Of a stretch of 64,000 nucleotides of DNA, positions 46,601 to 57,361 are shown piece by piece; within the stretch, counting starts at the first letter, position 1, and each line of letters starts with the position of its first letter. The notes under the pieces were generated by a model that saw nothing but the letters and a program-made list of their open reading frames with translations, was not told the DNA's origin and ran no database searches. Position numbers and translations under genes: made by a program. Source of the DNA: Saccoglossus kowalevskii (lineage: Eukaryota; Hemichordata; Enteropneusta; Harrimaniidae). The stretch covers positions 76,007-140,006 of the forward strand of contig NW_003135335.1 in NCBI RefSeq assembly GCF_000003605.2, given 5' to 3'.

Positions 46601-47959
46601 AACTATATGCAATCGTTTGCTTTTGATGCATGTCATTTTCTTTTTCAATCTAGTTTGAAATGGCCGACTGGCAGCTATAGTATTTTCAACCAATTATGCT
46701 TGTATTTCATCGATAGTACATCATTATGTAGGACATATGGAACACTCGGGACGTATGAAATTGTGTAGTTATAAAACATTCAACTTTATTACTAAAGGCA
46801 CAGATAACAAGTTGCTATACTATGTGGCTGATTTGTGTATCATGCAATCTTGCATGTCAACAGAGTACCATCAAAAACCTCTCATTTCACAATTTCAATC
46901 AACAAGTTGCAACATGCATAACACATTGAAAACACTTTGTCAACATCGTACATGGCATGATACACAATACAATTTTGTCAAACAAATGTGCTCATTATGT
47001 GTATTCAGCAATAAAATAATAATTGGTATTGTTTGAGTGTTTTAAGATGATTTCACTGAGGTGACTTCACCAAGATGTGACTAATGAAATCATTTCATTT
47101 AATTTCAATGCTTTTTAAAATATTTTTAAAATCCAAAATCAATTGTTTTTTCTCCCAATTCCACATTCATGGCATTACAGCAAGTGTAAATTTTTTCACT
47201 ATCATTTTACCCACGTCTGCATGCATAAATGTGCCTTCATATGACAATTCTACTGAAACAAATCCAAGATCAATAATCTTGGATATTGTGTATTATTATA
47301 CATCTGTCACCGTAATGCCATAAGTTACAGCATGCCGTAATTTTGCAGTATTTTACGGGGTATTTTCATCCTTCCATAAGTAAATGCAAGTTATTAGGCG
47401 TGTAAGCATTCTCTAATAATAAAAACAAACATGGCTGCCATCAGGGTTTGGCCGGACTCCACACAAAGAAGTTTGCTGATTCTGTTCTAAACTTTTGGAT
47501 TTTGGCATTCCCATGATGTATCCTTCGAAAGAAAAGATGTATAATAATGAGGTTAATACGAGAATACCTCAAAGTATGCATTCAGACAGTAACGCTGTGC
47601 ATCCACCTCCGCTGCATGTTGGTCAATACTCCAGCTGTACCGTCTTCAGGCATACTTTGAGGTATTTTCGTAATAACCTTATATTATTCTTTGCTCAGGG
47701 TGGCATATTTAGCCCAACAATGTGTTAGCAATCATAGTCACACAATTAACAGTTCTACATCTATTTTTTAAATTAGCAGTCAGTATAAATTAGAAACACG
47801 AATGCAAATCATCATTCAATTTAACTTCGATTATTTTTTCTCTAATTCTTACAGAACAATGTAATGATAAATCGTCGGCGAAAAGGAATCAAACCACCAC
47901 TTCCACCACCAGAAGATAGAGATCAAATCAGAAACGGAATTGATTATAATAATCAATAA
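40554..47959 (+). CDS. CHCHD7: CHCHD7, twin CX9C mitochondrial protein (3 exons)
   Basis: Join 40554-40670, 45730-45828, 47855-47959: 321 nt, 106 residues. The two CX9C pairs are CLSEANASYKC (residues 37-47) and CYHEFVTYKNC (58-68). The flanking words NPCLS, RDTNYERD, NCKKFW and RRRKGIKP match vertebrate CHCHD7 (NPCLS, DENNYDRE, NCRRFW, RRKNGVKP). Such small twin CX9C proteins fold in the intermembrane space through Mia40-dependent disulfides; the exact job of CHCHD7 is poorly known. The N-terminus is longer and more basic than the human one (about 37 residues before the first Cys against 16). Donors are GTATGT and GTGAGT, acceptors TTTCCAG and TTCTTACAG. It lies head-to-head with the PLAG1-like gene, as in human. 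A polyadenylation signal AATAAA follows at 48073. Confidence 0.95.
41335..41445 (+). repeat. Left direct repeat flanking a TIR element
   Basis: CTATATTTGTTATCACAACT through GCAAGCCCAGGGTATGAGGG to TTGTCTGGAAGAACCC. A second copy lies at 42535-42655 in the same orientation. Confidence 0.7.
41546..42400. mobile_element. Short relative of the 16911-19359 Tigger-like element
   Basis: Left end CCGTACTCAACCACGTTAGT then GCCCAGGG; right end inverted CGTACTCGACCGTATTAGAA then CCCATGCCCGG; GTGGGCGC / GGGTGGGTGC phrases inside both ends. 855 bases, no coding capacity. Located in CHCHD7 intron 1. Confidence 0.6.
42535..42655 (+). repeat. Right direct repeat flanking a TIR element
   Basis: CTTATATTTGTTATAACTGA through GCACAAGCCCGGGGTATGAG to CTGTCTGGAAGAACCCC; partner of 41335-41445. 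Confidence 0.7.
43372..44850 (+). repeat. Dispersed duplicate phrases in CHCHD7 intron 1
   Basis: AATTAGTGGTATGAGCCCT occurs at about 43394 and 44827. TTTTTTAAAAACC.CTATAAC with a following ATTTGTAAAT.AGGC occurs at about 44232 and 44656. Diverged copies of at least one unnamed repeat family. Confidence 0.5.
45142..45440. mobile_element. Candidate MITE with CCAGGTATTGAAATTA ends
   Basis: Left end CCAGGTATTGAAATTACGAC, right end inverted CAAGGTATGAAATTAAAAAA. Interior has repeated ACCTGTCC/GGACAGGT words in both orientations. Lies 290 bases before CHCHD7 exon 2. Confidence 0.5.
45730..45828 (+). CDS. CHCHD7: CHCHD7 exon 2
   Basis: 33 codons, EANASYKC to CKKFW, holding the remaining three cysteines. 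The acceptor is a T-rich tract plus CCAG at 45726-45729 and the donor TGG|GTGAGT. Phase 0 at both ends. Confidence 0.96.
47540..47689. repeat. Long imperfect hairpin in CHCHD7 intron 2
   Basis: Arms of about 39 bases: left contains GAGAATACCTCAAAGTATGC, right contains GCATACTTTGAGGTATTTTC, then matching TAATAACCTTATATTATT. About five to six mismatches and a loop of about 70 bases. Ends 165 bases upstream of exon 3. Confidence 0.75.
47855..47959 (+). CDS. CHCHD7: CHCHD7 exon 3 with stop
   Basis: 34 codons, NNVMINRRRKGIKPPLPPPE to a TAA stop. The acceptor is TCTAATTCTTACAG. The basic RRRKGIKP segment corresponds to the post-helix tail of vertebrate CHCHD7. Confidence 0.93.
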   Translation, partial: NNVMINRRRKGIKPPLPPPEDRDQIRNGIDYNNQ

Positions 47960-48072
47960 TATTCAAAATCCATCATGTATTCAATGTAATTGACAATAGA
48001 GTTTGGGGGTCATAGGTCAAGCGATACAAGTTTTATTGTACAGTTATAAGAATTCGTGAAAATATTTTTCAT

Positions 48073-48078
48073 AATAAA
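48073..48078 (+). terminator. CHCHD7 polyadenylation signal
   Basis: AATAAA, 114 bases after the CHCHD7 stop codon. The only canonical hexamer I see in the first 150 bases of the 3' UTR. Confidence 0.5.
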
Positions 48079-48968
48079 AATCAAAGGTAGCAATGAATTA
48101 TGAGCGATTCAAGTGATGATAATTAACTACACCATTGTAACTAATTTCAGGAATTCACAGCCTCCATTACTTAGGTGTATGGATTTTAGTGTTGTAGTGA
48201 TACTTTTGAATTTTATGATATACCTGAAATTTATGGGTACTAAATATGCTGGTGCTGACTGTATGTATTTCAGGAACACAGTGAAATTGCCCATGACTAT
48301 TCTGATGTTGTTAATTGCTTGTTAATTGAGTGAGTTTTACATAATTCACAGACTTTTTTTTACAGGATTAAATAATCCTGCAGATTTGAACATTCCCTTT
48401 TTCTTCATCTTTTCCATCTCAGTGTGCATATTAGATGTGTTTTGAGTTGTCAGGTTGCTATGTTACTGAGTGTGCAGTGTAGATGCAATGATGGAAATGA
48501 TGTCAACCAGTATTTTGTATATACCTGTATTCATATTATTTTACAAACAAGTTTCTACAGCAACCTGTATGTCTACAGTACAAAATCAACATAACTAGTA
48601 CTAAACTGAAACACTCAAATTTCTGTTAAAACTGCTTATTTTTATTTACTGAAACTGCAAAATTTCATTGGAGATAATTTTGTAGCAGTGAAATTTTCGT
48701 TGGGGTCCTACAACACAGTGTGAGCAATTTCTCAAAATATATTTCTTTATGAAACCATACAATTCTGAAATCATGAACATTTCTAGCAGTGGAAATTAAA
48801 CAATTTGTAGTAGTAACTGCTCTGCTTGTGATTTAGACATTGTCACATACATGGTAGCAACTGGAAAACACAGAACTGCTATTGTGAACAAACGGGGCAT
48901 TAAGTATTGCTGTTTCATTTCATCAATACATGTACTGTTATTTTGATGTGAGGCTTGAAACAATTTTC

Positions 48969-49340
48969 TAATAGACCATTTTCCGTACACTGCGAGAATC
49001 ACGCGTTATGCGTGAAATCGAACGTAAAAACAGGACAAACAAAAGGTCATAGCGTCGTAGTCGCGTCAAACATCGCGTGGGATTCGACTAACGCGAAAGT
49101 ATTTCGGGGACATTTCCATGCTTAATAATGTGCTGTCCACATTTGATGATAGGCAATTTCGATTAAGTGAGGGTATTCGGAAGCAATATTCCTCTGTCCA
49201 AGATCGGCCGGTCAATGTAAGCTGCGAAATAAAAAAATTCTAGTTGAAAATCAAATCGTTCGATTTTTGCGGCAGACGTTCGACGCGCGTCTTTCATGCA
49301 TCTCGCGAGATCTCGCAATTGTTCGGAAAATCACCTATTA
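48969..49340. mobile_element. Inverted-repeat element (TAATAG..ATTTTCCG), copy 2
   Basis: Same body as 36884-37252 but richer in CpG, so probably younger or less decayed. Ends TAATAGACCATTTTCCG and, inverted, TAATAGGTGATTTTCCG. Confidence 0.75.
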
Positions 49341-49361
49341 TGACTACCTATACTGAATTAA

Positions 49362-49510
49362 AGCGGGGAGTCGTCACCTGCACATGCGTCAGATGGTCAT
49401 AGCGTGTCATTGTTTACAAACAAGCATCTACCCATGAGCCTTTGCGTTTTTAGCGTGTGTTGTTATCGTCACTTGGGACTCAATTTCCACGCAGGTGACA
49501 CCGTCCCACT
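49362..49510. mobile_element. TTAA-flanked MITE, copy 2
   Basis: TTAA at 49358-49361 and 49511-49514. Same ends and interior (TTTACAAACAAGCATCTACC) as copy 1, same orientation. It lies 20 bases from the 48969-49340 repeat. Confidence 0.8.
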
Positions 49511-50472
49511 TTAACTAAACATGATGATTTGGTTTTTTGTGTGTTTGATGAAATAATATTTCAAGACATGGATTTAATTATTCTATGGAAATAAATATGT
49601 TTTAATAGAAATATCACATATATTCTTATCACAATAATAGACAAGACATTTTTTTAACAAAATTTTTAAGATGCAATACGTTTGAAATCATATTTTTCAA
49701 TATTGTTCATTACTCTATACTTTAGAACAAATTGGAGTATAATTTGTCATAAATTAAAAATGTGAAGACTTTGCAGGACACACATTAATGTTCGTTAGAT
49801 GAAAAATCAGAAACACTAATGGAATGTACGGTGTATGTGCATATTAGAAAATGTCATTGTTACATCAAACAAAAACTCACTAGGTTTTTTGAAGTGTTAG
49901 TAAAATTCATAATTGAGAAAGCAGGGTTCATAGCAAGAGCCAAATGATTTCCAAGACTTTTCCAGACATTTTCCCAAACTTTCTTTTGCATTTTTTCTAA
50001 GACATTTTGACCCTTAATTCGAGCCAACATCATCACCAAAGCTCAAAATTCTGAGGATATGTTAGTTCCCTGGAGAAAATGGGCCTTTCTAAAATGAATT
50101 AATAACTATGAAGAAATGTAAAGACCTTTCAAAGGTTTTTTATTTTTCCTGTAATTTAAAGACAACTCAAAGACTTTCCAGACCTCAAAAAATCCAAAGA
50201 CTTTCAAAGGATTTTCCTAATGCTATGGACTCTGGAAGGGAAAGCAAGAAATACCAAACTTTTTCCATATACATACTAATGTTAATTTTGAACAAAAATT
50301 CTTAATTTCCCCATAACAGAGAGAGCACAGATTGTGAAGGGGTCAATGGAGAATGGCTTATGAATCGGTCTTTGAGTCTTCTTCAAGAAACTTTACTTGT
50401 GTAAACAAAGGGTACCTAGTTTTAATATACAGGTACTGCAGGTAATTAGGTTTATCTGATTTTAACAATTTT

Positions 50473-50743
50473 TAAACCCCCAAACCAGTATCATTTTTCA
50501 GAAAATCTTTCGTGATGACATTTTTATAACGCATTCCCCTAGCAACTGAATAAATCAAAATCTAAACCCCAAACCAGTATCATTTTTCAGAAAATCCTTC
50601 GTGATGACATTTTTATAACGCATTCCTCTAGCAACTGAATAAATCAAAATCTAAACCTCCAAACCAGTACCATTTTTCAGAAAATCCTTCGTGATGACAT
50701 TTTTATAACACATTCCTCTAGCAACTGAATAAATCAAAATCTA
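50473..50743. repeat. Three-copy 90-bp tandem repeat
   Basis: Unit starts TAAACCCCCAAACCAGTATC and ends GCAACTGAATAAATCAAAATC. The copies differ at only a few positions, so the duplication is recent. Confidence 0.95.
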
Positions 50744-51769
50744 AATTTGTACCCCAGAACTGTTCCAATAGTTCTTCTAAATATTACAACCTTCTAAAGA
50801 TTGGGCTGTTTTATGTTTTATAAGCTTTTTAGTCCCCCTTCCCACCCACAACTATAAATCATAACTTCGCCTCTCCCTCAATTTAATTGAATATGCGCTG
50901 GAGTGTTAGGGGTGGGGGCCTTAGAAAACTCTTTCCGCTTTTGGTGAGACTACTTTCAGTGACAATCCCCCATTCAACACCAATACTACCCAAGTCTTCT
51001 ATGTCAGGTCATCTTTTTGTGAGTGGCATGCAGTCGGCCATATCCCATATAAGCGATGATAAAAAAACATTCTCATAAAATAGTTTTATTGCGTAGTGAG
51101 CACTATATGAAACCTCATTCCATACATTATAACCTTGACTTTTTTTTATTCGTGTCAATGTGACATTAGCGCATCTTCAATAAAAACGTATATAAACCCA
51201 AAATCATATGTGCTATATACTGATTCATTAAAATATTACTTATTTTGACCATAAACAATAACGCTGTAATTTATATGTACATGAACACTGATAGAGATTA
51301 CATGGCTTTTTTATTGAGATGGCCAATTATTAGTTTGATGTATAAAAAAATAAAATAAATTAAAATATAATTCTGGATCCCCCTCTGAACCAAACTAAGA
51401 ATTTGATTTGGTTTTCTGGAACGTTGACATTATATATTATATATAAATTTTTATTGCTGTGAACATTATTTTGCTTCATAATTGTTCACAGCATAATGTC
51501 ATAAGATTTTTGTCTTGCAATGTCTTTAGGGAGACGGCACCAAGATTGTGGTCAAAGCGCCCTCACAGGTCACGCTACTCACTTTAGTCTAAAAACCTCA
51601 TTACAGTAGGTGACAATCATCTCAGTATTACATTGTTACCGGGGTAAAAGATTCTGTGTGCAAATATTGGTACACCATTGATTGTAAACCTAAATTAAAT
51701 CAAAGAAAGCTTAGAACTCCTGTGTGCTGAGAGTATTGAAGACACATTAAAAATTAATTCAAAATTACT

Positions 51770-53290
51770 TGAGATATTGATGGAATAGCTGAAAACTAAT
51801 TATGTTAATCAGGTAACTGATATGAACAGATACGAGTATAAAACTAACAAGGCCTGCGTAATGTAATATCTTTGTACCAAATTTCATTGAAATGTGATTA
51901 GAACAAAAAAAACTATGAATTATTAATAGAGAATTAATATGAACAAATTTCAACCCAAAATTAATCGGGCCCGTCTATTGTCCTAAAGCATTTATGTACC
52001 AAATTTTATTCAAATGAGATGATCAGTAATTGAGATATCAGTGTTAATTAATTATTTTAATTAGATGATTAATAAGTATAAATAACTATTTACAAAAACC
52101 AAAAACTAATTGGGTCTCTGCTTAGTCCAAGGTTCATTGAAATGTGATGATGAATACTCTTTAAAAGTTTCATTAACATCCAATTAGTGGTTCTTTATAT
52201 ATCAGTGGAACATTCATGGAAAAAATAACTAATTATGCAAATTAGGTAATTAATATGCACAAATATTTACCCCAAAACTAATCAGGTCTCTGCACAGTCC
52301 TTAAGTAACTATGTACCAAGTTTCATTGAAATGTGATGATTACTACTTGAAATATCAAAAGCTGAAAATTAATTAATTATGCAAATTAGGTAATTAATAT
52401 GTACTGATATTACCCTAATAACTATCAGGTCTGTGCAGTGTCCTATGACATCTATGTACCAAGTTTCATTGAAATATGATTACTACTTGAAATATCAAAA
52501 GCTAAAAATTATTTAATTATGCAAATTTGGTAATTAATATGTACTGATATTACCCTAACAACTATCAGGTCTGTGCAGTGTCCTATGACATCTATCTACC
52601 AAGTTTTATTGAAATGTGGTGATTACTACTTGAAATATCAAAAGCTGAAAACTAATTAATTATGCAAATTAGGTAATTAATATGTACTGATGTTACCCTA
52701 ATAACTATCAGGTCTGTGCAGTGTCTGATGACATCTGTGTACCAAGTTTTATTGAAATATGATGATTACTACTTGAAATATCAAAAGCTGAAAATTAATT
52801 AATTATGCAAATTAGGTAATTATTATGTACTGATATTACCCTAAAAACTATCAGGTCTGTGCAGTGTCCTATGATATATATGTGCCAAGTTTTATTGAAA
52901 TGTGATGATTAGTACTTGAGATATCAGTGGAAAAGCCAAAAATTGATTAATCATTATGCAAATTAGGTAATTAATATTGCACAGATTTTTACCCAAAACT
53001 GATCAAATCTGCACATTAGTTTAGAGCATCTATGTGCCAAGTTTTCTCAAAATCCAATGAGTGGTTCTTTAGATATCAGTGGAACAGTCATGGAACAGCT
53101 AAAAATCAGCTAATTATCATGCAAATTAGGTGATTAATATGCATGGATTTTTACCAAAACCTAATCAAATCTGCGCATTGGCCCAGACCATCTATGCACC
53201 AAGTTTCATCAAAGACCAATGTATGGTTCTTGAGATAGAAGTGGAACAGACACACTAACTGCAAAGACTCCCTATTTGTGCTTCGCACAC
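51770..53290 (+). repeat. Array of diverged ~150-bp units
   Basis: About ten units, each with AATTATGCAAATTAGGTAAT, a CTATCAGGTCTGTGCAGTGT or CTAATCAGGTCT-type phrase, TATGTACCAAGTTTCATTGA and TTGAGATATCA. The four middle units (about 52370-52930) are most alike; the outer ones are more diverged. Non-coding. Confidence 0.9.
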
Positions 53291-53345
53291 GAGTCAAAAA
53301 GTGTATTTGAAATCAATCAAGTACCTTGATATTATCTACATTTAA

Positions 53346-53497
53346 GCGGGGGGAGTCATCAGCGGCACATGCGTCAGATGACGATAGCGTGTCATTTACA
53401 AATAAGTGTCTACCCACGAGTGTTTGAATTTGTTAACGTGCGTTATCGTCGCTTGGGACTAAATTCCCACATGTGCGCAGGCGACAACCCTCGCGCT
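53346..53497. mobile_element. TTAA-flanked MITE, copy 3
   Basis: TTAA at 53342-53345 and 53498-53501. Diverged interior (TTTACAAATAAGTGTCTACC). It directly follows the end of the 150-bp tandem array. Confidence 0.75.
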
Positions 53498-54250
53498 TTA
53501 AATGAAATCACAAGATTTCAGATTTAACAAAAATGCAAGTTGCATCAATGATTTATTCGAGGACTCTGAATTCGTGCAATTCATCAGAGTATAAATTTGA
53601 TCGTTACATTTGGGCACACTGAAATTGCACCCTTCTACCTTAGGTAATATATATCCCAATGTCAATAAATCAAATATGGAATATCTTTAGAGAATGTCTC
53701 TTACTAGTAATGGGGTAACAAGTTAGTAAACTTGCTCACAAATTGGCCAAGTACTGTTCCTGGGCCCTTCAGCATAGTTTTGAAATTTCACCTTTGTCAG
53801 TTTTGTGGAACTATCCGGAAATGTTTGTACAACACAGTGACTGTAAATAAGGCACGTTTCAGGGTATAAGCTTAACCTCATTTCAAAAGCCAAGAATGAT
53901 TTTAATATTTCTGCACAGATCAATCACCCCATGGATGTTGGAGCAAGTCAGATTGGATGCTTTCAAACCATGGAATCGAGGATTCTGGTTGTACATGCAG
54001 CTGACATAATGCACATCAGAATGGCCATTTTTTTTATAATACTACATTTTAGTGACCAAGCATGGTAAAACCAGTATTTAAAATTACCTGGAGAGAACAT
54101 TGTTAATGCCATACCCACTGCAGGCACCCAACCCCCTTTTCCTTAAATCTTGATTTTGCCCAATACCCAAAAGAGTACACACAGTCACAGAACACCTAGC
54201 CAAGAACTTAACAGAAAGAAACTCCAGTTACATTTGATATCTGGTAAATT

Positions 54251-54256
54251 TTTATT
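54251..54256 (-). terminator. Possible COX5B polyadenylation signal
   Basis: TTTATT on the plus strand is AATAAA on the minus strand, about 730 bases past the stop. Nearer canonical signals were not noticed. Tentative. Confidence 0.3.
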
Positions 54257-54988
54257 CAGATTACATTTTACAAACACAGTATCATAAAATCTGTCAACAG
54301 CCAAACACAAATGTGACATCAGGCTGTGAGGTTCATGAATAATGTTAATAATTTTATAAACTCCTTCAGTAATTATTATGAATTAACTTAATACAAATCT
54401 CACTTGAAATGACAGCAGGGCGAGTAGATGCAGATACAATTGAAATCTGAGCAGTTTCATGTCTGGAGCATAACCACAGAAATGTTTGCATGAATAAGCT
54501 TTTCTGATACTGAAGAGGTCTTTAATGGTGACAACCTGGTACAATACAATATTGTACCAGTGAACAAGCCAAGCAAATTTAAAAATGTTTGAGAGGTTTC
54601 CCAATAAACTTGATGCAAATAGCAGCAGAGACCTTGTTGAGAGTGAGAGAGCCACTCAATTTGTTTCTGCCCCTCAGCGTTTCATTCTCTTTGGTTGATT
54701 GCCTTCCCTTTTCTACATGCATGTAACCATGGTAATTGGGGAGCAGGGAACGTGATGATAGAGCATGAGACACTATTTGCAGCTCTCAACAAGATCTCTG
54801 CGACGCTTTGCATCCAAGGTGTATAATTGATTGCAAATCTATTGTTGAAGGGTTGAAGTGACACTGAGATCAACAGTTCATGCTGGAAATAAAGAGCTAA
54901 CTGCACACGGTAAATCCATCCAGAAACCCAATAAAATAATGACTTATATATAATCTACTCAATTGAGATTGATGTTGTCAGTACTGAT

Positions 54989-55113
54989 TCAAACTCTCTG
55001 TACAGGCTGTAGAGGTGCTGCTTCTGTTAATTGGAAAAAATGGCCACATTCACAGCGCTGTACACCGCCTTTCTCAAGCCACATCCAATTGACTACGGTA
55101 GCTTCTTCCTCAC
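54989..55113 (-). CDS. COX5B: COX5B last exon
   Basis: Begins with two bases completing Cys, then EEEATVVNWMWLEKGGVQRC and ECGHFFQL, ending PVQRV and TGA. The acceptor is CACCTACAGG read on the minus strand (CCTGTAG). Confidence 0.95.
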
Positions 55114-56971
55114 CTACAGGCAGAAAAAAAGGAAATATTAAGCCAGAAATAATAATGTCAAAAATATGCTAAAAAGATGATTTTTTGGCATTTTTGACAA
55201 AACAAGAAAAATAATAAACTGTTGTGTGTCAAATTTAATAGTTGTCTATCAGGTTGAAGTGTGCATGAACATTTTCGACAGCTTGTCAAATACAATATGG
55301 CGTTCTGCAATTAAGCCAGTCTGATATACAAAGCTTTTCTCTGGCTCAGGAAATCTTTGTAGACAAGCCGAGTTAGAGAACACAAGAAATTCTCCAATTA
55401 ATCAAAATAAAAACAAGCCAATGTATTGGTAGGCATACAGACTACAGTAAAAACTGATTTACTTACAAACACAGCCAACCATGCGCTTCTCAAAAATTGA
55501 AGGTACTAGTGTTGGACTCTCCCTGGTTCCTGGTACTACATTTTTGACTTTCAGATCAAAAGGATCCTAAAAACAATCAAGGAAAAGTGTTATTGTTGAC
55601 AGATGAATTATTGTCCTGATACAAAAACAAAATCAAGTAATTGAGAATTTATTGGAGGTTGAGTAAAAAACTTCTAAAAAATGCCAGTCTCATTGTATTA
55701 GAAATGCCTGCGTATTTCATGTCCCACGACACGCAAGTCCAACTCTAAGTGACTTCAGTGTCCTACCTTACACACTATTCTCCAATGTATTGTTGGCAAA
55801 ATTCTGAGTAATTATGAATAACTTGTTCTGCCCAGCCTGACTTGGGGGCTGGTTGCTAATTTAAACAAGAATGTGGCAGCTTGTGTACCTCAATTAATAC
55901 AAATGTACCCAGAATGTGATATTTCAGTTGTCTCGACATAACATTATGATTAGAGTGCCCTCAACGACAAATAGGCTACAGTCTGTGAATAAGATAGGCC
56001 AAAAGGTCACCTGCCATAATGGAGTTTGATCTTTTTGACATCAAAATTTCATGGGCCTTGCATGAAGTCTGCAATGATTTTTTTGATTTCACTGATGTTT
56101 TAATCATTAGTACTTTCATTTTTGTTTTCAAATCTTACATCAGTTGTGGTGTGATCGGGTATGGTAGCATACAGACTGAATTTGTGATGTTTCACAGATT
56201 CCTATAAACCAGTTACAATGGAAAAGCATGTTTAACATTTTCTCCCTATTTTCATTTTTCTTAATTTCATTAACGATTTAAATTTTTAACATTACAATAA
56301 TCTTTTGACATCAGCTATGGCGTGATCAGTGAATTGCGCAAATAGACCAGAACTTTCAATGTGTACATGCCGACCCAAATAAACTTCGCAGCCTTTAGAC
56401 ATCCGTTTCATTAGTTATTATTGTTTATGGTCGTTTATGAAGAGCGAGGAAATCCTAGCTTGACGACAATGATTTTGCCATGCAGTTTGTTTCCTGGGGA
56501 GACTACTGCAGCATTTATCAGCTTTACCATACTGATCGATATACGCCAAGACAATTCTCACCATACAAATTCTGAAGTATGGGACCCCAAAGGTGCTAGA
56601 TTATCAATCACAAATTAATTTGTGAAAATGCTTGTTAATTTTCAATTATTGCTGACTTGCACATATAATTACTGTTAGACCAAACCACTATTTTGATTAT
56701 ATTCACTGGGGGTTGAGAGTTCATAAATTTGCCACTGAAACAATGTTTTCTATTGTAATATGACATTCAGCGGCATTTACCCATCAGCAAAAACAGCTAA
56801 ATTAAAACCCAGTGAATTATTAATGCATTTACATTATTATTTTTTATTATGCATCTTACTTGACATCCAAAAAGCTTCAAATTTAAATAACACAAACCTC
56901 TAACCCAGCCTCTTTCATGTCCATTTCCAATTTTTCCATACCAGTAGCATGATCCACATTTAGAGGTATAC
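54989..56971 (-). CDS. COX5B: COX5B, cytochrome c oxidase subunit Vb (3' three exons; start exon not found)
   Basis: Join in transcript order 56971-56898, 55566-55467, 55113-54989. The product runs GIPLNVDHATGMEKLE..., DPFDLKVKNVVPGTRESP, TLVPSIFEKRMVGCVCEEEA, TVVNWMWLEKGG, VQRCECGHFFQL and a stop at 54989. DPFDL, LVPSIFEKR, VGC.CEE and the C-terminal RC.CG are hallmarks of COX5B, the zinc-binding, matrix-facing nuclear subunit of complex IV. The zinc ligands are CVC and CEC; the second pair is CxC rather than the CxxC of mammals, a form I recall from insects. Junctions are GT-AG and in phase (1, 0). The gene enters at 56971 in phase 1, so a presequence exon must lie upstream, in 57-64 kb or beyond the window. 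Convergent with CHCHD7. Confidence 0.95.
55467..55566 (-). CDS. COX5B: COX5B penultimate exon
   Basis: DPFDLKVKNVVPGTRESPTL to KRMVGCV plus one base. The acceptor is GTTTTTAG and the donor T|GTAAGT. It contains the first cysteine of the zinc site. Confidence 0.96.
56898..56971 (-). CDS. COX5B: COX5B upstream exon
   Basis: IPLNVDHATGMEKLEMDMKE and AGLE. The acceptor is TTCTCTACAG and the donor GAG|GTTTGT. The ATG.E.E word matches the mature N-terminus of COX5B (EQATGLE in human). Confidence 0.9.
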
Positions 56972-57005
56972 CTGTAGAGAAGTGAGAAACAAACTTTAAC
57001 CTTAA

Positions 57006-57318
57006 AGTGCCTGTGCAATGCCCACCCCGACGTTTCCCATTTTAGATCTGTGTCCCACTGAAAAGGGTAGTTATTGATTTTTTTTTGCTGAAAATGATTA
57101 CTCGTATCCAAGTAAATTTGGGATATTTCTCGTGTTGTAGCCACGCCCACCTATCGTGAAACGGTTGACTGTTTCCGGATTTCCGACTCTCGCCGAAAGT
57201 GCGCCACCAAATGACAAAATGTGAGAGGAGGTCATACCCCTGAGCCGTAATAACACTGGTCGTTCAGTATACTTTTAAACGATGTACATTTTTCGGTCGG
57301 CGTTTTATTTTTTTTTTG

Positions 57319-57361
<43 letters not shown>

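Larger units (their letters stand above)
48079..54250. other. Intergenic region between CHCHD7 and COX5B
   Basis: The two genes converge here. No further exons were recognised. It holds three MITEs, a 90-bp three-copy tandem repeat and a 1.5-kb array of 150-bp units, plus AT-rich sequence. Confidence 0.7.
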
